From NCBI GenBank assembly GCA_008921705.1, contig VFFE01008475.1, positions 708,206 to 772,205 on the forward strand: a DNA stretch of 64,000 nt, given 5' to 3'. The DNA is from Burhinus oedicnemus. Lineage: Eukaryota; Chordata; Aves; Charadriiformes; Burhinidae. Positions 1-11,939 of the stretch are shown here, piece after piece (the stretch's first letter is position 1; every line of letters starts with the position of its first letter). Position numbers and translations under genes: made by a program. The notes under the pieces were generated by a model that saw only the letters and a program-made list of their open reading frames with translations, did no database searches and was not told the DNA's origin.

Positions 1-3000
1 GTAGCTGTAGCACAAAAGAGAGAAAAAGCTTCGGGTTGCTTCTGGAACAGACTGTTCTGCCTATGGTAAGAGAAAAAGATGGTTTGGTTTATAGCAAATG
101 AGCCTTTCCAAATGAATTTGGCTGGGCATGCAATGGCATCTCCCTGTCACCGCAAAATAAATTCCCCCCTGAAAAAAATCCCTTTTGATAAACAACTCTC
201 AAAGTGACTTTGTCAGATCAGGATTTAAACAAGAAATCTCTTGTCTGCAGCGGGCCAAAGTCAGGGAAAATTAGTGATGGATTCTCTCAGCTATACGTGG
301 CTGGGTTTTGTCATCCTGTGTCCTCTTCCATCACAGCCCAGGATGCTCCCGAAGCCAGACGCTCTGGGCACGTTTCATGGGCAGACACTGCTCCTGCTCT
401 GGTTAACTAAGCAGGAGGCAAAGAAAATCTCTGTTGTGAGCGAATCGTCAGAGTCGGGTCTCCGCGCTTGCTGATCTGGACCCCTGGAAGAGCCATCCTT
501 GGAGTCAGAGCAGATATCCTTTCCAAAGAGATGTTCCAGTTTCACTGGACTGGGCCACAGCTTGTCTGCTCCATGGGGAGGGAAGGTCCCCTGGGCATTA
601 AGAAGGCTGGGTGAAATGCCATGCTGTTTGATACAGGGCAGCGGGGCTTTGCAAGCCATGGCAGGACCTTTGGGCCATCAGCCGAGAAGTCTCGGATCTG
701 GAAACAGGACAAGCACCTCCTTGAAGACCAAGAGCTGCTCAGGCTGGTGCAGAGAAACATGACTTTTCTCTGTGCCTATGGGTGACGCAGCCTGGCCAAG
801 CAGGGCTAACAGTTGTCTACCTGTAGTGTATAATGTCCCACAGACATCAGCAGTGTCTGTGAAGCCCAAGTGGACAGGCAAGCTTCAACCTACCTGCCAC
901 CCCGTTAGGGATTTTTTTTTTGGCATCTTGATATCTTCTTAAATCTCATATTCCACAGCCCTTGGATGTGCAGGTGTTGCTCCTGAGTAGCTGGTGCAGA
1001 ACGTGAGCCAAGCCCAGATTTCCCCTGGACACTACTGACATCCTTGCTACCGTTCCTTGTCTCACAGGCTGGTGAGAACTTCCCAAGATGTGACCTCCAT
1101 GCACACATCCCAGATAGGTTAACTGCCATGAGCTTTGGGGTTCTTCTTTCCAAATCAATCCTCTGAAAGAAGTTCACAGCAAGGGTCTGCCCCTCCTCTC
1201 TGCGACAGGCAGCAAACACCAATGATGGGTATGACCAGCAAGAGCTGTACTGGTTGTGAGTCCTCATCAGTCCAGAACTGGGAAAGGTCTTCCCTGCTCT
1301 GGGTACAGCCACGCTCTCCTGAAGCAACACAAGCATTAAGTAAGCCCAGTTATTTAGTTTGGTACTTTGCTTTTCTTCCCTGCATTTATTTGTAGTTGTG
1401 CATGCAGCTGCATGAAGTCACTGTGCAACAAGACAGAAACACCACCACCTTAAACTTGCAATTTTATTTTTGGTCCACTGAACTTATTAAAGAATAGAAA
1501 TACACATTTCTAGAACTTCTACCCTTGGAATTAGCCGATTTTTTTTCTTGTCCTAGCCTGAGAGTCGTGAGGACAGCCTATTTGTCTACTCCTATGACTT
1601 CCAGAGGAAAAGGACACTGACACAATCAAGATGTTTTTGTCCTAGAGCAAGGGGATCCTTCCCAGAGCCCCAGACTATGCAAAAGTGAAGCGTGCTCAGC
1701 TTTGAATTGGAACTTGTTGAAAGCTCACCTGTCTCAAAACTCCTGCTCCACAGCCTTGGTCCCACAGAGGTCAGACTTGGCTAGATCAAATGTTCAACAT
1801 AACCCTAACCCACTAATTAAGCTATTCTTTCCCTCCTTTTCCCAGTAATCTCCCAAAATGCATCTTCCCAATGTATTGTTTGCTACAAACTCACCTATAA
1901 TATATGCTCCATTTCCATTTAGAATGAAGGCCCATTCACACTCTGCGGCGTTGCTGAAGGGTTTCCCAAAGCAGGAGGAAGTGCTGCCATCTTCTTTTTC
2001 CAGGCTACACGTCTATAGTGACCCCCTGCAAACTCTTGCTTCATCCTATAACTTGTTTCAGCCTTTTCTAAGTGATGAGCATTGTCTTAGTGTTTCTGCA
2101 GCCAATAAAATCTTGGGGTGGGAGGTGTGAACACACAGGTACCCTTACACAGATCTCTGCAAGTCTTATTTGGCCCAAATCTCATCTTTTCCAGTATTTG
2201 CCCTTTCGATCCCATCCATCCATTTAAAAGCTTCATTCGGCTGTGCAAGCCTCCCTCTGCTTGGCGTATTAAAAGTGTTTTGCCAAGGATTATTTATGGA
2301 TCTTGCCTTTCTCTCTCAATCCCCTTTGTCCCACCCCAATCATCATTACCCATCGTGTTCCATTTTTATGTGTAACACTCAAGCTTGTGTGCTGTTGTTG
2401 TCCCTCTCTGCCCGCATGTTCATGAATGCGATGAAAGGTTTCCAAACCAATTGCAGAAACAAAGCTCGATTGTCATCTTTAGGACTAACAGCCAGTGCTG
2501 TCAGGTAGGAGTGAAGCAGATCCCACCTCTGCTGTCTTCCACTTGTCTGCGGTGTCTCAGCTTGCATGGTGCTCTTCCACCCAGGACTTGTCAGTGCTGC
2601 CCATTTTGCTCCCAGCGTGACATGATATTTGGTGATTCCTCCCGACTACTTATGGAGGACAACTGAGCCATCCATGAGAAGCAGATTTTAGGGAGAGGGA
2701 CAGGAGAAGGAAAGAAAGACAGACGGGGAAGAAATGAGCAAATGGGGGGGAGGAGAGGGAGAGAGTCTGCAATCCCACGGTGAGACGGAGAATCTGAGTC
2801 TATGGAAGCTGGGTGAATTATTGATGAAATAATAAAACTTTTAAGAGATTTATGTGCTAATTAATAATGGAGTTAATTCTTATTAAATGGCAAACTGTCT
2901 GCTTATGCCACCCAGCACTGCCATGATGAAATCAGCTCTGCTTTCTCCTGCTCCAGGCTGTGCTAAAGGATCTCAGGGATTATCACCAGAAATCACACAC

Positions 3001-3989
3001 AAAAGGTGCTTGCGGATTCCCTCCGCTCTTCTTTTCTTATCTGTACATTAATCTAAGCAGACAAGGAAAGTGAAGCCAGGAAATGTAATATGTTGCCCCA
3101 ATGTGAAAAGCCCTAGCCACATGGCCACATGCAGTTCAAAAAGACGATAGTTGAGAGACGTTATTTTGCCTAATGAAAAGCTGGTTTTGCCTTCACTTTC
3201 GAAATCTGGGGGCTGTAGAAGCTTACGGATGTGGGAGGCATCTAGCGATATGAGTCTGCTCAACTCACAGAGGAGAGTGCAAGAAATTAACATTTTTTTG
3301 TTTTGAGGTGGATAACTAGATATTGCAGTGACTTTCTCCATCACATGAATCTTGGATTAGATCTCTCCTGAAATGACGCGCTTCAATTCAGCAAAAAGTT
3401 GTCAGATTCAATCATATACCCTTTAGACGGAAAGGAAAAAACTAATTCTTCCTGCTCTTTGATCAGACTGGAAGGTTATTGCAATGCCACGCTATTTTTT
3501 TGTCTGTGAGCTGTTGGTTAACATGTTGAAGATATTCTAGAAAGGACAAGCCTTTAGAGTCATAGGAAGAGATTGCTAAGGAGACTAAATCAATTTTTAT
3601 TGGGAAAGAAAATATATTCTGTCAGACTAGCTAACATTCTCAGAAGAAACAGACCCAGTTTGGGGTGCACAAACGCTTTTTCAGAACTGAAAATAAAAGC
3701 AGCAGCTTTCAAGAGAAGCTCAGGTTGGGGGTATCTGTTCTGAGGGTACAGCGTGTGACATTCTTGCTAGTGCTGAAGGTGCCTTTCACCTGCCCTCCGG
3801 CTTGTTTGCAGGCAAGGAGTTTCCCGAGAGCAGTTGTACAGACACAACCAAGGGAACGGTAAGGTGGGAAAGGAGTGAGTGAGGCGGGCCAGGCTAAAAA
3901 CTGGTTCACACTGGCTTGGCCATCAAAGAAATAAATTGTAAATTAAACCAAATGCTGATCATTGCTCAGATGACTTGAGAGAAACGGTG
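1..3989. other. Unique non-coding sequence, no gene seen
   Basis: No open frame here gives a recognisable domain, and frames on both strands overlap freely, as chance frames do. I see no CR1 or LTR signature. Two local features stand out. One is a purine-rich stretch at about 2687-2765 (GGGAGAGG/GAAAG runs). The other is an AT-rich block at about 2797-2900 carrying several ATTA/TAAT cores, listed separately as a candidate conserved non-coding element. The remainder looks like ordinary intergenic or intronic vertebrate DNA. Confidence 0.7.
2797..2900. other. AT-rich block, candidate conserved non-coding element
   Basis: Dense TAAT/ATTA cores in non-repetitive sequence include TGAATTATTGATG, TGCTAATTAATAATGG and GAGTTAATTCTTATTAA. 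Homeodomain proteins bind TAATTA-type cores, and such clusters are typical of vertebrate developmental enhancers. This is compositional evidence only; no alignment was possible. Confidence 0.3.
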
Positions 3990-4826
3990 TGTGGTGGGTT
4001 GACCTTGGGTGGCTGCCAGGTACCCACCAAGCTGCTCTACAACTCCCTCTACTAAAATAGGGCAGGGGGGCAGAAAATAGGACAGGGATGAAAAGCATAG
4101 GGTTCCCTGCTCCAGTGTGTAGCCCATGGGATGCAGTCCTTCACGACCTTCTTCAACGTGGATCCTTCACAGAGGCTGCAGCTCTTCACAAGTGGTTGCT
4201 CCAGCGTGAGTCTTTTCCGTGGGGTACGTTCCTTCAGGAACAGACTGCTCCAGCATGGGTCCTCAGCGGGGTCACACGTCCTGCCAGAAAACCTGCTCCT
4301 GCATGGTCTCCTCTTCACAGGCCACAGTTCCTGCCAGAAGCCTGCTCCAGCGTGGGCTCTCCACAGGGTCACAGCTTGCTTCAGGGCACATCCGCCTGCT
4401 CCAGCATGGGGTCTACCATGGGCTGCAGGTGGATATCTGCTCCGCTATGGACCTCCATGTGCTGCAGGGGGACAACCTGCCTCACCATGGTCTTCACCAC
4501 AGGCTGCAGGGGAATATCTGCTCTGGCACCTGGAGCACCTCCTCCCCCTCCTTCTTCACTGACCCCCAGGGCTGTTTCTCTCACATTTTCTCACTCCTCT
4601 CTGCCAGCTGTTGTTGCGCAGTGTTTTTTACCCTGTCTTAAATATGTTTATCACAAAGGCGCTACCAATGTCACTGATGGGCTCAGCTTCGGCCAGCAGT
4701 GGGTCCGTCTAGGAGCCAGCTAGAAATAGCTCTGTCTGACATGGGGGCAGCTTCTGGCATCTTCTCACAGAAGCCACCCCTGCAACATCCCCCACTACCA
4801 AAACCTTGCCACGTAACCCCAATACA
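3990..4826 (-). mobile_element. Solo LTR of an avian endogenous retrovirus
   Basis: The block starts TGTGGTGGGTTGACC and ends CCCCAATACA, so it has TG...CA termini. It is flanked by CGGTG (3985-3989) and TGGTG (4827-4831), which match at 4 of 5 bases as a target-site duplication. I recognise the sequence as a widespread bird LTR whose middle is made of degenerate repeats containing CTCCAGCATGGG and GGGCTGCAGG (about 4190-4530). Read on the minus strand it begins TGTATTGGGG and carries a TATA-like CATATTTAAG near 4637-4646, which suggests transcription toward lower coordinates. No gag, pol or env lies beside it, so it is a solo LTR of about 837 bp. Frames running through it (for example 4088-4723 plus) are not genes. 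The identification is from memory of the family; the termini and flanking repeats are seen directly. Confidence 0.85.
4190..4530. repeat. Degenerate internal tandem repeats of the LTR
   Basis: The phrase CTGCTCC/CTCCAGCRTGGG followed by a TCCACAGGGTCACA-like or CACAGGCTGCAGGGG-like segment recurs several times with spacing of roughly 35-60 bp. For example, ATCTGCTCCGCTATGG and ATCTGCTCTGGCACC each follow a GGCTGCAGGKG segment. This is a known property of this LTR family and explains the long repetitive open frames in all three plus frames here. Confidence 0.6.
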
Positions 4827-4889
4827 TGGTGTTAGGCAGTTTTGGAGAAAGTGATACAGATGTTGTTTGTGGAATGGAAAAAGAGACAG

Positions 4890-5265
4890 TCATTCAGAGT
4901 TACAGACTCACAGAAATGCTGGTCAGAGAGGACCTGCTTGGATTCTCACCAAGCGCTAGATCCAGGCAGCTGTGGTTTTGCCTATGTGAGTTTTGAAACC
5001 CTCCAAGGACGGCGATCCCCTGTCTCACCAATGACTGGGGATGTACCACCATCCTGGGAAAAAGTTTTTCCAATGCCCAGCCTGAACATCCCAAACTGCA
5101 AATGTGGCCATGGCCTTTGTTACACCACCTGGACCTGCTGAGGGGAGTTTGGTTCTGTTATCTTGGCACTTGTCACCCAGGCTGTAGGCTGGGATTAAAC
5201 GTCCCTTTGGCTTCTGCTTTTCCAGATTAATCCAGTCCATTGCCCTGCACTGCTCCTGGTATTTC
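4890..5265 (-). mobile_element. Old, diverged CR1 LINE fragment
   Basis: A faint but ordered match to the CR1 3' region, read on the minus strand. In plus-strand order there is CAGAAATGCTGGTCAGAGAGGACCT (3' end), TTTTGAAACCCTCCAAGGACGG, then GGGAAAAAGTTTTTCC followed by AATGCCCAGCCTGAACATCCC, then a GGGGAGTTTGGTTCTGTTATC-like segment and a diverged TTCTGCTTTTCCAGATTAA. The same landmarks occur in the same order in the younger copies at 11940, 40077 and 45764. Divergence is high, so the element is older than those and its ends are approximate. No open RT frame remains. Confidence 0.6.
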
Positions 5266-8200
5266 ACATATGCCAGGCCTGGACCATTTTGGTAGGGAGC
5301 AAATGGACCAGCAGTCTGTGGACTGATGGTGGGATTGTGGAGATGGTGCGTGTCAGAAATCCAATACCACTTTTGCAAGCCTGATTTTACAGAGTCATTG
5401 ACCAGCAGAAAATTTAAGAGGTCTACCTCAGTACCATGCAGTTGTTCTGTCCAGGGTCAGTGTCCCATTGTCAAGCTTTGGGTCCATGGTGCAAGGTGAC
5501 AGGAGCTCAGCACACAGGCGTAAGAGCCAGGTACAGACAGATGTGGAGCCAGGTACAGACAGATGTGGAGCAACCCTTCAATCCACATCTGCACCAAGGC
5601 AGTCATTGCAGTGCGCAGTGGGAAATGGTGTTCCTTGCTCTGAGGTTGGATATAAAAACCTGGGCCTAGTAGAACTTGTTCTTCTTGATCATGGGATCAG
5701 AGCAATTGGAGATGCACGAGTGGCATCATGCTTTAGAATAAGGCCATCTGGGATTTTAATTTTACTCTTCAAGAACGAAATTATTTTGCTTTCTGACATT
5801 CTGGGTCAAGCAACTGACTAGTGCTGGTGGGCATCTTGATCTCATAATAATTGTGAAAGGAGGGCAGCATTTTTGCTGAAGCGGTGAATCTGCCATACTT
5901 CCGATTTCTTTTTTATCCATCCTGGAATAGTTGCAAGTCAGCAGCAGCAGACAGAGCTGTTTTCCTGTATCTTCTCCCAAAGTGTTTTGCAAAGGGTAAC
6001 CTATGTTATTCAGTTTTGATTTTGAGTTAGCAATGAAGCTTTTGTTTCCTAGAACAAAAACATGCAGAAAAGATCAACTGCTCTTGAAATCCATGGGCTC
6101 CTAATCCTTTTAACACCTCATAACTGGAGTGCACAGGAGATAGTAGGAGAATCTGGTAAAAACAAATTAGCAAGAAACAATAATGAAGATTTAAAAAATG
6201 GAGCTCTGGTAAGCTGCTTAGAGAATGACATTTAAATCTTCTTTTTGAAGTTGTACATTCACAGATTTATACACTATTACAAAACTAATCAGGGTTCTGC
6301 AATGTTTAATATCACCTTTTGTCATTACTCAGGGCTGCGTAGCCTTTGACATGAGTTACATTCTCTTTTATTTATCAAGAACTTCACATCTTTTTATTTT
6401 TAATTTTATGCAGTGCTTTTCTTTCCCTCTTGAGTATTTCAAATTTATTCCATGTTTTATTCACCCACTAGTGAACTTCTTATTTCCTTTGAGAATCCTC
6501 CGCATAAAAAAAAGCCTTTATTCATTTAACAGGGAGAGTCCAGATGTCTCCAGCTAAACTGATGCTGTATTTTGCACAAACCGATAAAAACAGGGCATTA
6601 AAAGACTCTAATCCCCTCCCCCCAAAGGAATTATATTAGTGTCACAACAGTGTAACCAGATTTGGGTTCTATCTCATTGTTGTCTTCACTCGAGTTTCAA
6701 GTTCTCATTCAGATCAGCGGGTCTGGGAAAATATTAGTGGTTAAGGCATTTGGGCTGGGATTTAGGAACAGCCAAAAGGGGTCAGGTACGCAGCTCTCGT
6801 TTCACTCTTATTCTATAGGACCAGGAAAGAGCTGTAGGATAGGATTTCTCTGGAAATGAGAAATACTTAGAATATTCTCGCTATCCTCACAAGTATCCCA
6901 TTTCCCCTCCGTGTTTTAGGTTAAAACATATTGTTCGTGTTCTTTAAGTTGGCACAGATCTCCACGTTAAGGTTGTTATGTTCTAGAACAAATAACTTGT
7001 CTCTTTCTTTCTGCTTTAAAACTCCTCAGACTTCAATACATTTGGAAATCAGAATTTGGAATTAGCTACACCGCTCTGGCACTAAGCCTAACGTGTACAT
7101 TAAGATACATGTATTCGTTGGATTTTCTATCTGCAGCATCAAAATTAACTTCCTGCTGCCCCACAGTGATTTCACCCTGATTTTCCCTCCTTACTTTCCA
7201 TCTTTCCTTATACAAACTTTTGCCTCCATAAAGATACCAGTGAGCAAGATATGTACGGAGCCATGGATCTTAGCTCTGGACGGTGCTTCAATTTATACAT
7301 GTAGCTATAGAATTGGTGTGTTTGTGTGATTATATAAACAGCAGTAAGTTAAATAGACTGCTGTTGGTGGGGATACCTGCCCCTCAGCTTCAAGAGTTCA
7401 AAAAAACCAGAAGCCTTACAAAAGGCTCCTAAATCAATATCTGCCCCCTTATTTCTCAAGTGCCGGCAGCCACATGCACATCCCTGTGGCATAATTAATT
7501 GCTCAGAGTAAATTCTCTTTGCGGCATCAGTCTGGATAACCTTCACTTTCTCCTTTGCACATTCTAAAGATGGTGAATAAGAACAAATGTGTTGCTCCAC
7601 GAGAAATGATGCAGCCTCCAGCTACAACTCAGCACACCCCTTGGATTCATGACCATGTCCGTCCACAAAACCAGCAAGAGCTTGACCTTCCCGTGAGTTT
7701 TGCAGCCTTTGCACCCAGGCTTTGAATATTTGAGTCTTTACTGTTTTAGCCATGCTCCATCTACATGGAGTGCAATGGCATGGCCCTTCTCTTCTTGCAG
7801 GGCCCTACAAAGAGCCATCCTGTGGTCCTTCCTGCATGGGGCTGTGGCATGGGAGAGGTGCTGGAGCCCTGGCTTGCAGTGAAAAGCCATTTATTGGGGC
7901 TTTGGGCTCAAAAAGGCCCCATGAGAAGTCATGTCTGTCAGATACAGCCCGTCCTTGTGACTCCCCAGGGTGTGGGACATGTTTCCTGCCACATTGCCCC
8001 ATGCTTGTACCTCAGAGAAACGAGAACTCTGGCTCCAGTGCGTGGGAACATTAGGCCTACTAACACTAACATCTGCAAGTCTCCTTCTGGGGCCAAGAAG
8101 AGCCTCAGCTCAGCTACATGGCTTTTTTTATTGCTCTTTGCAACGCAACAGATTTTAAGAACGTGCCTTGGACATGACGACGTTTGGGGCAACACTGAGC

Positions 8201-9190
8201 CTGAACGGCCACTCTCCGCTGGCTTGAAACCTGGGGCTGCCTGATTTTTGGTAGTTGAGAATCACGCTGAGGGGGTACTGATGAGTTTTCACAGGGCAAA
8301 GGAAATCTCTGGACTGCTCCTGATGCAGCCTATGCATTTTGGAGGCACCCTCAACATGCTGGGGTTCAACATGGTTTCCCAGGACACAAGGCACGTGTGA
8401 GCATGCTGCCTGTCAGTCAGTTGCACCTCAGAGCACTTGAGTCTCTTGACCACTTTTACCCAAATTTGACAGTCATTTCACAGACACCAAGTCCCTTAAA
8501 TTTTGTGAGTTGAGGTGGGCTGGGATAAAGCAGTCTTTATCGTGGCACCAGTGAGAAAGACTGCACTGTAAGATCAGCCCCTGTGAGACATCAGGGGAGA
8601 CACACGCTTGGTCTCAGGCACACTGCTAGGCAGGACAAGCATTTTCTGAAGAGAAAAGCCTTTGGGGAACCATGCCATTTGTGACGTGGAACTATGCCCT
8701 GTCTTCCCCAAAGCAGCTGGTAACCCAGACCTAAAAGAGGCTACGGCTTCCCAAGGCTTGGGGCATCTCCGATAGCAAAGAGTGGTGGTGATCCCCTGGG
8801 AGATGCCTGTGACTCTCAGGTGTGTGATGTAGGTGGGAGCAGGCAACTGGGCTCAGTTGTCCCTCTGGGGACTGGTCACTTCAGGATATGCCATGATTTC
8901 TGTTCAATACAGTCACAGGAAGCTCTTCTTACATACGCCGCGTGTACAGAGAATACCATGTCTCCAGCCTCAGAGTGTTTTTGGACAAGCCCCACGCACT
9001 GTCCCATCTGCATTGCCTTCGCCTTTCGGATTCTCACCACCCGGGCACCCTCCCTCTCCATACAAAGTTGATCCTGATTGTTATGTCTCTTCTGGTCCAT
9101 GCACGGTCCAACAGCAGGCCATGGATGCCGTCTCCCCCCTGTTTCCGGGCTTTATTAGGAAAGTGGCTTTGTTTTCTTTGGCAGCCAGAT
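5266..9190. other. Unique non-coding sequence, no gene seen
   Basis: No recognisable exon, RNA gene or interspersed repeat. It holds a perfect 22-bp tandem duplication at 5525-5570 (listed) and AT-rich stretches at 6180-6480. The overlapping frames at 7.7-8.3 kb on both strands translate to compositionally random protein and are left out. Confidence 0.65.
5525..5570. repeat. 22-bp tandem duplication
   Basis: The unit AGCCAGGTACAGACAGATGT plus GG occurs twice head to tail (unit starts at 5525 and 5547), with the first bases of a third unit after it. The copies are identical, so the duplication is recent or the array is length-polymorphic. Confidence 0.9.
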
Positions 9191-9199
9191 TTCATATTA

Positions 9200-9340
9200 A
9201 TGGTGTGTTTTGAGTTTTTAATTCTTTAATGCAGCCAGCGGTCAACAGCATATGCTACCTCTGTACCTGCTGACAGTGTAATTAGGTGCCTGTTTTCTCC
9301 AATAATGATCTCTCTTCCTCCCCCGAGCCCTGACCTGATA
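9200..9340. other. Candidate conserved non-coding element
   Basis: Non-repetitive sequence with GTTTTTAATTCTTTAATG, CAACAGCATATGCTACC, GTGTAATTAGGTGCC and CCAATAATGATC. It combines an E-box-like CATATG with several ATTA/TAAT cores. This is a compositional judgement only. Confidence 0.3.
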
Positions 9341-9345
9341 AATCA

Positions 9346-9960
9346 AACAAGCCCTTTGGTTACCCTGGGGCAGACGCACAGCCCGGGTGCAGGTGGGAAC
9401 GATGCCGGTTCACTGCCTGCCGTGCTTGGCCCCGAGCGAGGGAGCAGATCGGTGCTGATGAACGAGAGAGAGAGATGAGGAGACGTGGAAGATCTCAGTG
9501 CGAAGGAAGCGGGGAGCGAACCAAGCTGGTGGCACCTGCTGGGAGGTGGTACAAGCGCTTGGTGCAGGGTGGAGACAACGAGGCTTTCTCTGGCTTCCCC
9601 GGTGCTGGATTTTGATCTGGAGGGACGCACAGCACAAGGAGTCCGTGGGACAGGAGGTGGATACGGAGCAAAGACGCTGCCAATGTCGCCTTTTGGAAAT
9701 GCCCTGCTGGTCCCACCAGTGCTGCTGTGGATCCATGGACAGGGGTGTCGCGGGCAGCTCAGGAAAACAGCACCGATGCGCCCACACGCTAAACAGCCAA
9801 AACACAGAGATGGAGTTCCTCGGGGATTTCTGTCAGGTTTGGACAAAACCAAGGACCTCCCTGTGAAAATTGGTCGTGGGTCGCCTCCCTCCCGTTGCAT
9901 CTTGCTCAGGCAGTGACTCTGCCACCGGGGTGCTGGTGTTTCCCTTCATCAGGCAGCTTC
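9346..9960. other. GC-richer stretch, no gene supported
   Basis: Base composition shifts to GC-rich with scattered CpG (CCCCGAGCGAGGG, GGACGCAC, TGTCGCGGGC). Long frames exist on both strands at once (plus 9485-9916, minus 9343-9900). That is what GC-rich DNA gives by chance, because stop codons are AT-rich. I see no domain in either translation. It could be a weak CpG island or the decayed end of one. Confidence 0.4.
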
Positions 9961-11939
9961 GTGGCAGGCCTGCTGATGTCGAGAAGGTTTTCTGTACAGC
10001 CACTTCCCCGTGAATTATGGCCAACCAGCCCCAAATGTTCATTCTAATGCAGCTTAGATGGAAAAAAGCAGGGATCATTTTTCTTCCTTCTGTCTCCTAG
10101 GGACTAAACCATAAACACTCACTAAGTGCACACCTATAATTTATCTCTCTTTATAAGCTAAATGTTCCTTGCAGAAACTCGTTTTAGAAAACAACTCGGT
10201 TCCCAGATTTTTTTCCCCTAGATTCTTTTTTATTGTTTCTCATTACAGAATAGATGGACTAACTGCTGTTCTCTCTGTTCTGGTTAATTATGCGGCTAAC
10301 TTTAAAACTTGGTAATACTCCTATTGTTTTTTCTGGTGCCAGTTAACTGCTAAAATAATGCTTAAGGGTGTGTTTTACTTCTTAGAGTGATCTTCTATCT
10401 TCTGTAAAACATTCTCTCTAGAGATGAGTCCTAAAACACTTTTTTCTCCCGGTGTTGCCTTCTGCTTGTGACTGGGGACAATGCAGCACGGCCACATGTC
10501 ACATAGGGGTTTGGAGGGTATCTCCTTGGACACGCGTGACTCACGGAGTGAAAGACCTCATCGGCTGGTCTCTGCAGAACTGATCAGGAGGGAAAATGTG
10601 CTTTACAAAGACATCTTCCAGGTTGATTTTTGCAAACCCCAACTGCTTTGGAAATGGAAAGATTTGGAAACACTACCTCTGTGAGTCATGGGTCTTCAAG
10701 TCTGGATACTTTCATTCTTTCACTTCTACAGACAAGACTCCAGGACGAAGTGATGTGTCCTTCTGGCTGGTGTGTACTTGGGAGAGCTTGTTTGCCCCAA
10801 GAGAGGAGGATGGCCACATGAAATAACCATGCTGAAGTTCCCACAGAAGTTCCCATGAGCTATTCCGCACTGATAGGTTTAGGTTGGGGGTGTTTTAGTA
10901 AAAAACAAAATTTTGCATAGAGCAAAGTGTTAGAAAGAAATGACTGAACCCAAAATGTCAGAAGAAATGCAGGAGTTAGCAGAAAGGGGAGAAGACCAGA
11001 GCTGATACTGCTGTCTCCTCCAGCTTACCATGCCAAAAATGTCACAGGTTTGATTGAAAGGTAAAATAACCGCCCTCCTGTACTTCACAGCAATTTTGAA
11101 CCACTCTCCCAAGCATAGTGCAAAAATGCCGCTGGCAAGCAGGCTGGGGGAACAGTAAGGAAAAATAGAAACTGAAGAAAACTTTGACTCATCAAAGTTT
11201 CCCTGTGATATGGGGAACCAGCCCATACGGTCACGGCAAAACTCTGCCTAAGGCCACGTCTAGGGAATTTGTTAAGGGTCTGGGTCTTTATAATACTTAA
11301 ATAGCTGCTTAGCTTGAATTCACGTAATTCTGAGTGTTTGCTTCACTTCTGTGCTGAGTCGGAGTCAATGCTATAAAGGCCAGAGGGGAAGTCTGGGTGT
11401 CCCAGACAATTCTGTGGGCTGTGCCCTGAGCTTTTTAAAAGTGATGGAAGAATGCTATGCCTATTGTCAGTTTGGACGGATCATTGAAAACTGTATCTAG
11501 AGACAACTGGTGGAATAGATCGTCTCTATTTAGCCCACTAAATGATACATCATAGGCAACTTCATGGAGAAAATTTGAATTGTTTATATATTACAAACCT
11601 TTGTGCAATTTACTTTCTTTTCTTTCAAGTCCAATATAAGGGAGGTGCAAAAGGGTACTTTATTTAAGGAAGGTTTAAAAATATTTAAGACAGGTTCAAA
11701 AGGAGATGTATGATGAGAATTACATGCACGAATATGTGTCCATATAAATATTTCTCTGCGTGTGTATGTACATATGGAAACACGCTTGCTTTAACCTCTG
11801 AAGAGGGTGGGAAAATGCCTTGATGCCTACATATTTTTAGCTGTCTGCTGCTCGTACACGCGTCAAACCCTGCAATATGGTAGCTGTTCTGTGAAGTGCC
11901 GCTATGATAACTTATCATATAGCCTCTCCTTTTCATTTC
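9961..11939. other. Unique non-coding sequence, no gene seen
   Basis: No recognisable exon or repeat. AT-rich runs occur at 10130-10400 and 11590-11700. The sequence ends at the 3' terminus of the CR1 copy that begins at 11940. Confidence 0.65.

Noticed and set aside
4088..4723. 211-codon plus-strand frame
   Set aside because: It lies wholly inside the solo LTR, and its repetitive translation comes from the LTR's internal tandem repeats.
9343..9900. 185-codon minus-strand frame
   Set aside because: It overlaps equally long plus-strand frames in GC-rich DNA. No domain recognised.
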